A DNA stretch of 64,000 nucleotides from Solirubrobacter sp963736505 (lineage in GTDB: Bacteria > Actinomycetota > Thermoleophilia > Solirubrobacterales > Solirubrobacteraceae), in the NCBI GenBank assembly GCA_963736505.1, contig CAVTOZ010000007.1, forward strand, positions 248,001 to 312,000, given 5' to 3'. A program made the translations under genes and the position numbers. Below the pieces are notes generated by a model that was given only the letters and a program-made list of their open reading frames with translations, searched no databases and was not told the origin of the DNA. This document shows, piece by piece, positions 59,157 through 64,000 of the stretch (position 1 is the first letter of the stretch; each line of letters begins with the position of its first letter).

Positions 59157-59608
59157 GCCGCGTCGGCGGAGGAGCTGCGCTCGGGCGTCACGTCGTGCGG
59201 GTGCAGCTCCTCGCGGCAGTGCGCGCAGACCAGCACCGGGTCGGCCTCATGGCCGCAGAGGTTGTGGCGCAGCACGACCGGCGGGCCCAGCTCGCCGGTC
59301 AGGTGCTCGTCGCCCCAGCGCATCAGCGTGACGATCGACGGGTACAGGTCGCGGCCCGCGGCCGTCAGCCGGTACTCGTAGCGCTCCGGCTCCTCCTGGT
59401 AGAGCCGGCGCTCGAAGATGCCGGCGCCGACCAGCGTCTGCAGGCGCGTCGAGAGGATGTTGCGCGCGATGCCGAGGTTCCGCTGCATGTCCGAGAAGCG
59501 GCGGACGCCGTAGAAGGCTTCGCGAAGGATCAGGAAGGTCCAGCGCTCACCGAGGATCTCCATCGCGCGCGCAATCGAACAGACCGGAGGGCGCTCCAGC
59601 TCATACAT
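59153..59608 (-). CDS. HxlR-family regulator with C-terminal Cys/His tail
   Basis: 151 residues. Winged helix typical of HxlR: CSIARAMEILGERWTFLILREAFYGVRRF-type region near 10-38 with redox-candidate Cys10, then RLQTLVGAGIFERR. An extra C-terminal tail after about residue 112 has HNLCGH then CAHCREELHPH, a possible zinc site. It may respond to aldehydes or oxidants like other HxlR proteins (inference). Confidence 0.88.
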   Translation of the reverse strand: MYELERPPVCSIARAMEILGERWTFLILREAFYGVRRFSDMQRNLGIARNILSTRLQTLVGAGIFERRLYQEEPERYEYRLTAAGRDLYPSIVTLMRWGDEHLTGELGPPVVLRHNLCGHEADPVLVCAHCREELHPHDVTPERSSSADAA

Positions 59609-59623
59609 CGGACTGAGCGTAGC

Positions 59624-60463
59624 TCACCCGCAGAACGCCACCAGCTCGCGGACCAGTCCTATCGGGTCGTCATAGGCGATCAGGAACCCCGTTCGGGGCA
59701 GTACGCGCAGCTGGCCGTGCGGGAGCAGGTCGAGCGCCTCCTCGGCGATCGCCAGCGGGTGCGCGGCGTCGTCGTCGGCCCACAGCAGCAGCACGGGGAA
59801 GTCCATCGCCGGGTAGGCGTCGAGCAGGTCGCGCTGCGCGCCCTGCGGCCAGCGCTTGGCCGCCTTGGCCCATGAGCGCGCGCGGTTCGCGTTGCCGCCG
59901 AGGTCCATCACGGCGTGGCGCACGAGGTCGCGCGCGCCGGGCGCGCCGGTGACGCTCATGCGGTCGCCGCGCTTGGGCCGGATCGCCAGCGCGCCGGCGT
60001 GCGAGAGCAGCCGGTCGCAGCCGGGCACGGCGGCGGCGCGGATCAGCTTGCGCCCGAACCGGTCGAGCGTCGTCAGCCGCGGCCGCTGGTGCAGCGCGCT
60101 CGGCATCAGCACGAGCTTGCCGGGGTGCAGCGACCCGTCGGCGACCGCGCGCAGCGCCAGCAGCGCTCCCGCGTCGTGACCGGCCACCAGCGGGCGCGGG
60201 CCGCAGGTCTCGTGCAGGAAGCCGGCGAGCACGGCGGTGAACCACTCCGGCGTGTAGGGATGGCGCGGGCGGTCCTCGGAGTCGCCGTGCAGCGGCAGGT
60301 CCGGGAGCACGACGCGGTAGCGCTCGGCGAGCTCGTCCACGACCGGTTCCCACTCGCGGTGCGAGAGCCCGCGCGAGTGCAGCAGCGCCAGCGACGCGCC
60401 GGTCCCGGCCTCGCGATACGCGATCCGAGCGCCGTCGGGATGGTGGTAGAGCCGGAGCTTCAC
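59624..60463 (-). CDS. alpha/beta-hydrolase fold protein lacking the usual catalytic His
   Basis: 279 residues from GTG 60463. The fold is clear: LALLHSRGLSHREWEPVV, LPDLPLHGDS and a nucleophile elbow LVAGHDAGALLAL. The elbow has Asp where esterases have Ser, as in epoxide hydrolases and haloalkane/fluoroacetate dehalogenases. The acid region LLLWADDDAAHPL is present, but the late GHxxxxE-P motif reads TGFLIAYDDP, with Phe for His. Hydrolysis is therefore doubtful. Divergent from the molybdenum hydroxylase with 19 bases between starts. Confidence 0.8.
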   Translation of the reverse strand: MKLRLYHHPDGARIAYREAGTGASLALLHSRGLSHREWEPVVDELAERYRVVLPDLPLHGDSEDRPRHPYTPEWFTAVLAGFLHETCGPRPLVAGHDAGALLALRAVADGSLHPGKLVLMPSALHQRPRLTTLDRFGRKLIRAAAVPGCDRLLSHAGALAIRPKRGDRMSVTGAPGARDLVRHAVMDLGGNANRARSWAKAAKRWPQGAQRDLLDAYPAMDFPVLLLWADDDAAHPLAIAEEALDLLPHGQLRVLPRTGFLIAYDDPIGLVRELVAFCG

Positions 60464-60470
60464 TGCTCTG

Positions 60471-60476
60471 TAGTCT
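60471..60476 (+). promoter_or_regulatory. TAGTCT -10 box of the molybdenum hydroxylase operon
   Basis: TAGTCT six bases before GTG 60483 within the 19-base divergent gap; leaderless start likely. Confidence 0.45.
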
Positions 60477-60482
60477 GCCGCT

Positions 60483-62591
60483 GTGTACGTGGGGCAGCCG
60501 GTTCGCCGGCGGGAGGACGAGCGGATCCTGCGTGGGCGGTCGCGCTTCCTCGACGACATCGTCCTCCCGGAGATGGCGCACATGGCGTTCGTGCGCAGCC
60601 CGCATGCGCACGCCCGCGTGACCGGCATTCGACCGGGCTCGGGCGCGCTGGCGGTGATCACCGCCTCCGACCTGCATAGCTGCGCGGCGCCGTTCCGGGT
60701 CGACGGCATGCCCGGGCTGGAGCTCGCCGACGCGCCGCATCCGCTGCTCGCGGCCGGCGAGGTCCGCTACGTCGGGCAGCCGGTCGCGGCCGTGGTGGCG
60801 GAGACGCGCGCGCTCGCCGAGGACGCCGCCGAGCGCGTGCAGGTCGCCTACGAGCCGCTCGAGCCGGTCGCCGACCCGCGCGCGGGCGAGCCGCTGCTGC
60901 GCTTCTCGCGCCAGGTCGGCGACGTGAGCGGCGCGTTCGCGGCGGCGGCGCACGTCACGCGCGCGGACCGCGTCATCCCGCGCCTGGCGGCCGTGCCGCT
61001 GGAGCCGCGCGGCGCGATCGTCGACCCGCATCCGCAGCTGCTGACGGTCTACTGCTCCGCGCAGAGCGCGCACCGGCCGCGGGCGCAGCTCGCGCAGGCG
61101 CTCGGACGCGAGGAGCGCTCGATCCGCGTGCTCGTGCCCGACGTCGGCGGCGGCTTCGGGTCCAAGGGCACGCTGCCCGTCGAGACGCCGCTGGTCGCGC
61201 TGGCGGCGCTCCAGCTCGACCGGCCGGTCAAGTGGGCCGAGGACCGGCTGGAGAACTTCCTCGCCGCGCCGCAGGGACGCGGCGTGCGGGGCGCCGTCGA
61301 GCTCGCGCTCGACGGCGAGGGCCGCATCCTCGCGCTGCGCGCGCGGCTGCTCGCCGACCTCGGCGCGTACCTGCTGCCGAGCACCGCGATCCCGCCGCAC
61401 ACGATGGCGATGCTGCTCAGCGGCGCGTACGCGATCCCGGCGTTCGACGTCGCCCTCACCGGCGCGCGCACGAGCAAGGTCCCGACGGCGCCGTATCGCG
61501 GCTCGGGGCGCCCCGAGGCGACGTACCTGGTCGAGACGGCGCTCGACGCGGCGGCGCGCGAGACCGGCGCCGACCCGATCGCGCTGCGGCGGCGCAACCT
61601 CGTGCGCGAGTTCCCGTACCGGACGCCGCTCGGCTGGACATACGACTCGGGCGACTACGAGCGCTGCCTCGACACGGCGCTCGAGCTCGTGCGGCCGGAG
61701 CACTCGCGCGGCGAGACGCTCGTCGGCACCGGCGTCGCGCTCGTCGTGCAGCGGTCGGGCGGCAACTGGGAGCGGGCGTCGATCCGCGTCGCCGACGGGC
61801 GCTTCGAGGTGCGCGCGGGGTCGACGCCGGGCGGCCAGGGCCATCACACGCTGTTCGCGCAGGTCGCCGCCGAGCGGCTCGGCGTGGGCCTGGAGGCCGT
61901 CGAGGTGCGCACGGGCGACAGCGCAGCGCTGCCGGACGGCGTCGGGACGTTCTCGGGCCGCTCGATCTCGGTCGGCGGCGCCGCCGTCGCCCAGGCGGCG
62001 GACGAGCTGATCGCGGCGGCGCGGGCGCTCGCGTCGGAGCGGCTCGGCGCGCGCGCCGAGTTCCGCGCCGGCCGCTTCTTCACGGCCGGCGACGCGCTCA
62101 CCTGGGCCGAGCTGGGCGAGCTGTCGGCGTCCGCGCGCTTCAGCTCCGAGCAGGCGTTCTCCTCCGGCGCGTACGCCGCGGTGGTCGCGGTCGAGCGGGC
62201 GACGGGCCGGGTCGAGGTGCGGCGGCTGGCGGTCGTCGACGACGCGGGCCGGATCGTCAACCCGCTGCTGGCCGAGGGTCAGGCGCTCGGCGGGACCGTG
62301 ACCGGGCTCGGGGCGAGCCTGAGCGAGGCCGTCGTGCACGACGAGGACGCGCAGCCGGCGTCGACCTCGCTGCTGGACTACGCGCTGCCGACCGCCGCCG
62401 ACGTCCCGCCGATCGAGCACGCGTTCGTCGAGACGCCGTCGCCGCTGAACCCGCTCGGCGCCAAGGGCCTGGGCGACAACGGTGCGATCGGCGTCCCGCC
62501 CGCGATCGCCAACGCGATCGCCGACGCGATCGGGACGCACGTCGACCCGCCGTTCACGGCCGAGTCGGTCTGGCGGGCGCTGTGCGGCTGA
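60483..62591 (+). CDS. xanthine dehydrogenase/CoxL-family molybdopterin large subunit
   Basis: 702 residues from GTG 60483, shorter than CoxL (about 800). Starts YVGQPVRRREDERILRGRSRF; Moco-binding DVGGGFGSKG near 222, PYRGSGRPEA near 341 in place of the CO-dehydrogenase VAYRCSFR loop, and TPGGQGHHT near 447. The active-site Glu motif GVGE reads GLGDNG, giving Asp. A true form I CO dehydrogenase is excluded; other hydroxylases (form II group) are likely. Medium and a CoxG-like subunit gene follow. Confidence 0.88.
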   Translation: MYVGQPVRRREDERILRGRSRFLDDIVLPEMAHMAFVRSPHAHARVTGIRPGSGALAVITASDLHSCAAPFRVDGMPGLELADAPHPLLAAGEVRYVGQPVAAVVAETRALAEDAAERVQVAYEPLEPVADPRAGEPLLRFSRQVGDVSGAFAAAAHVTRADRVIPRLAAVPLEPRGAIVDPHPQLLTVYCSAQSAHRPRAQLAQALGREERSIRVLVPDVGGGFGSKGTLPVETPLVALAALQLDRPVKWAEDRLENFLAAPQGRGVRGAVELALDGEGRILALRARLLADLGAYLLPSTAIPPHTMAMLLSGAYAIPAFDVALTGARTSKVPTAPYRGSGRPEATYLVETALDAAARETGADPIALRRRNLVREFPYRTPLGWTYDSGDYERCLDTALELVRPEHSRGETLVGTGVALVVQRSGGNWERASIRVADGRFEVRAGSTPGGQGHHTLFAQVAAERLGVGLEAVEVRTGDSAALPDGVGTFSGRSISVGGAAVAQAADELIAAARALASERLGARAEFRAGRFFTAGDALTWAELGELSASARFSSEQAFSSGAYAAVVAVERATGRVEVRRLAVVDDAGRIVNPLLAEGQALGGTVTGLGASLSEAVVHDEDAQPASTSLLDYALPTAADVPPIEHAFVETPSPLNPLGAKGLGDNGAIGVPPAIANAIADAIGTHVDPPFTAESVWRALCG

Positions 62592-63223
62592 CGCGCGAGG
62601 TCGCGCTCGCGGCGCCGGCCGCCGAGGCGTGGTGGGCGCTGGCGACGCTGCCGCCCGCGCGCGGGAGCGCGGCCGGCTACGAGGGGACCGCCGTGCTCGT
62701 CGACGCCGACGACGAGGCGCGCACCGCCACGCTGCGGCTGCAGGGCGCGGCCGGCCCGGCGACCGTCGCGGTGACTGCGATCGTGACCGTGCTCGACGCC
62801 AAGCTCGCGATCACCGCGCTGCTGCTCGCCGGCCCCGGCGGCGTGCCGGTCGAGGAGGCGACCGCCGAGGACGCGCTCGGCCATCTCTCCACGACGCTCG
62901 CCTACGCGCTCGTCACCGCCGGCCGGCCGGCGACCGCGTGGGACAAGGCCGTCCCGCCCAGCCCGGCGCCGGTCCCGGCCTGGGACACGCCGAGCCCGCC
63001 GCCGGCGCGGCCGCTGCGCGAGAAGATCGGCGAGAGCGCGAAGCTCCGCCCCGCCACCGCGCTCGTGGCCACGGGGCCCGCCGAGGTGCTCACGCCGCGC
63101 CCGCGCGACGTGACCGTCCCGGGCCGGCCGACACCGGAGCCTGCCGAGCACCGCTGGGTGCGCGTCGGCGTCGCGGCCGCGGCGGCGCTGGCGGCGGCCG
63201 GCATCCTGCGGAGCCGCCGGTGA
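62582..63223 (+). CDS. CoxG-like SRPBCC-domain protein
   Basis: 213 residues from GTG 62582, overlapping the large-subunit stop by 10 bases. The first ~140 residues follow the CoxG/SRPBCC pattern (LAAPAAEAWWALATLPP then late LSTTLAYALVTA), a Pro-rich linker follows (about 120-190), and a C-terminal hydrophobic segment (VAAAAALAAAGIL) may anchor it to the membrane. CoxG recruits the hydroxylase to the membrane in known systems. Confidence 0.82.
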   Translation: MRLTREVALAAPAAEAWWALATLPPARGSAAGYEGTAVLVDADDEARTATLRLQGAAGPATVAVTAIVTVLDAKLAITALLLAGPGGVPVEEATAEDALGHLSTTLAYALVTAGRPATAWDKAVPPSPAPVPAWDTPSPPPARPLREKIGESAKLRPATALVATGPAEVLTPRPRDVTVPGRPTPEPAEHRWVRVGVAAAAALAAAGILRSRR

Positions 63224-64000
63224 AGCCGGCGCCGTTCGAGCTCGTCCGCGCGGAGTCGGTCGAGGACGCGGTGGCGCGGCTCGGCGAGGACGCGCGCGTG
63301 CTCGCGGGCGGCCAGAGCCTGCTGCCGCTGCTGAACCTGCGCATCGCCCGCCCCACGCGGCTGGTCGACGTCAACGGCGTGGCCGAGCTGGCCGGGCTGC
63401 GGCGGACCGCCGGGACGCTCTGGATCGGCGCGACCGTGCGCCAGGCGGCGCTCGAGCGCTCGCCGCTGGTCGCGCGCCACTGGCCGCTGCTGGCGCAGGC
63501 GGCCCGCTTCGTCGGCCACGCCGCGGTCCGCTCGCGCGGGACGGTCGCCGGCTCCGTCGCGCACGCCGATCCGAACGCGCAGCTGCCGGTCGCCCTGACC
63601 GCGCTCGACGCCCGCTTCCACCTGCGCTCGCCGCGCGGGCCGCGCGTGCTCGGCGCCGGCGAGCTGTTCCTCGGGCCGTTCGCCACGGCGATCGACGACG
63701 ACGAGCTGCTGGCCGCGATCGAGGTGCCGCCGCTGCCGGACGGCGCCGCGACCGCGTTCGCCGAGTACGCGCCGACGGGCGGGAGCTTCCCGCTCGCGGG
63801 GGCCGCGATCGTGCGCGCGCCCGGGCACGCCGCGATCGCGCTGCTCGGGACCGGCTCGCACCCCGTGCGCGCGCCGGAGGCCGAGCGCGCATTGGCCGAG
63901 GGCGCGCCCGCGTCAGAGGTGGCCGAGGAGGCCGCCGCCGCGATCGCGCACCCGCACCGGCGCGCGCTCGTGCGGGCGCTGGTGCGCGAGGCGCTGGCGT
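63220..64000 (+). CDS. CoxM/XdhB-family FAD-binding medium subunit (partial)
   Basis: Starts at GTG 63220 (GTGA overlap) and runs off the window after about 260 residues. FAD loops ARVLAGGQSLLPLLNLR near 26-42 and RGTVAGSVAHADPNAQLP near 108-125 are typical. Partner of the molybdopterin subunit upstream; the [2Fe-2S] small subunit is expected beyond the edge. Confidence 0.9.
   Translation, partial: MKPAPFELVRAESVEDAVARLGEDARVLAGGQSLLPLLNLRIARPTRLVDVNGVAELAGLRRTAGTLWIGATVRQAALERSPLVARHWPLLAQAARFVGHAAVRSRGTVAGSVAHADPNAQLPVALTALDARFHLRSPRGPRVLGAGELFLGPFATAIDDDELLAAIEVPPLPDGAATAFAEYAPTGGSFPLAGAAIVRAPGHAAIALLGTGSHPVRAPEAERALAEGAPASEVAEEAAAAIAHPHRRALVRALVREALA

Noticed and set aside
60483..62591. 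Form I carbon monoxide dehydrogenase CoxL
   Set aside because: The VAYRCSFR loop with the Cu-binding Cys is absent.
1..64000. tRNA or rRNA genes
   Set aside because: No cloverleaf or rRNA-like conserved stretch was noticed and intergenic gaps are mostly too short; a tRNAscan/Infernal run would settle it.

Overview
The window is very GC-rich, densely packed bacterial DNA. Genes often overlap by 1-4 bases (ATGA, TGATG, GTGA), GTG and TTG starts are common, and several genes have a TAnnnT box 6-9 bases before the start codon (probable leaderless transcripts). Gene content (CcmABCD/HemA cluster, short FtsH, PucR and FadR regulators, Cox/xanthine-dehydrogenase family genes, GGDEF/EAL proteins with actinobacterial-type membrane domains) suggests an aerobic soil actinobacterium, possibly Thermoleophilia/Solirubrobacterales; that placement is inference. 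No rRNA, tRNA, CRISPR array or insertion sequence was seen.

Layout. 1-1321: 3'-truncated hoxX (CO ligand for [NiFe]-hydrogenase), divergent from a membrane GGDEF-EAL protein (1453-3699). 3696-11600: a minus-strand run mogA-ccmABCD-hemA-hemC-cobA/hemD-SAM hydrolase-birA, i.e. tetrapyrrole synthesis, cytochrome c maturation and cofactor genes. 11636-14780: aldo/keto reductase, siroheme synthase N-domain protein, MpaB-like oxygenase and a lipoprotein. 14788-17838: a reduced branched-chain amino-acid type ABC transporter with degenerate ATPases and no binding protein. 17848-33781: a hydroxyproline island with FadR regulator, Pyr4H2C deaminase, 4-hydroxyproline epimerase, PucR regulator, peptide ABC transporter, the three subunits of a D-hydroxyproline dehydrogenase, and a double amidase. 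34135-46552: a dead aldehyde dehydrogenase, rarA, M20 peptidase, DUF1385 protein, short FtsH, EAL/GAF/GGDEF protein, methylmalonyl-CoA epimerase, PAP2, ychF, EVE-like protein, a GGDEF remnant and a 5'-3' exonuclease. 46577-59608: MaoC, two ECF sigma factors, frameshifted SpoIID, a 2-oxoacid decarboxylase/succinate-semialdehyde dehydrogenase pair (possible TCA bypass), pdxH, EamA, GNAT, fumC, mini-NfeD/flotillin, HxlR. 59624-64000: alpha/beta hydrolase and the start of a molybdenum hydroxylase cluster that runs off the window.

Main discoveries. (1) Five copies of a twin-hairpin repeat, four of them placed immediately upstream of start codons (hemA, hemC, ccmB, livM), three carrying the same Shine-Dalgarno-like GAGG/GGGG and leading to ATG; base changes between copies are compensatory, and one copy encodes the HemA C-terminus. 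(2) A nearly complete trans-4-hydroxyproline/collagen-peptide catabolic island. (3) A secreted tandem amidase whose two halves have complementary losses. (4) Several apparent pseudoenzymes: aldehyde dehydrogenase, LivG domain, GGDEF domains, alpha/beta hydrolase, and a molybdenum hydroxylase with Asp for Glu. (5) Two single-base frameshifts of the same kind (an extra G), which may be assembly errors.

The only gene-free stretch over 300 bases is 33782-34134; it holds a promoter and three hairpins.
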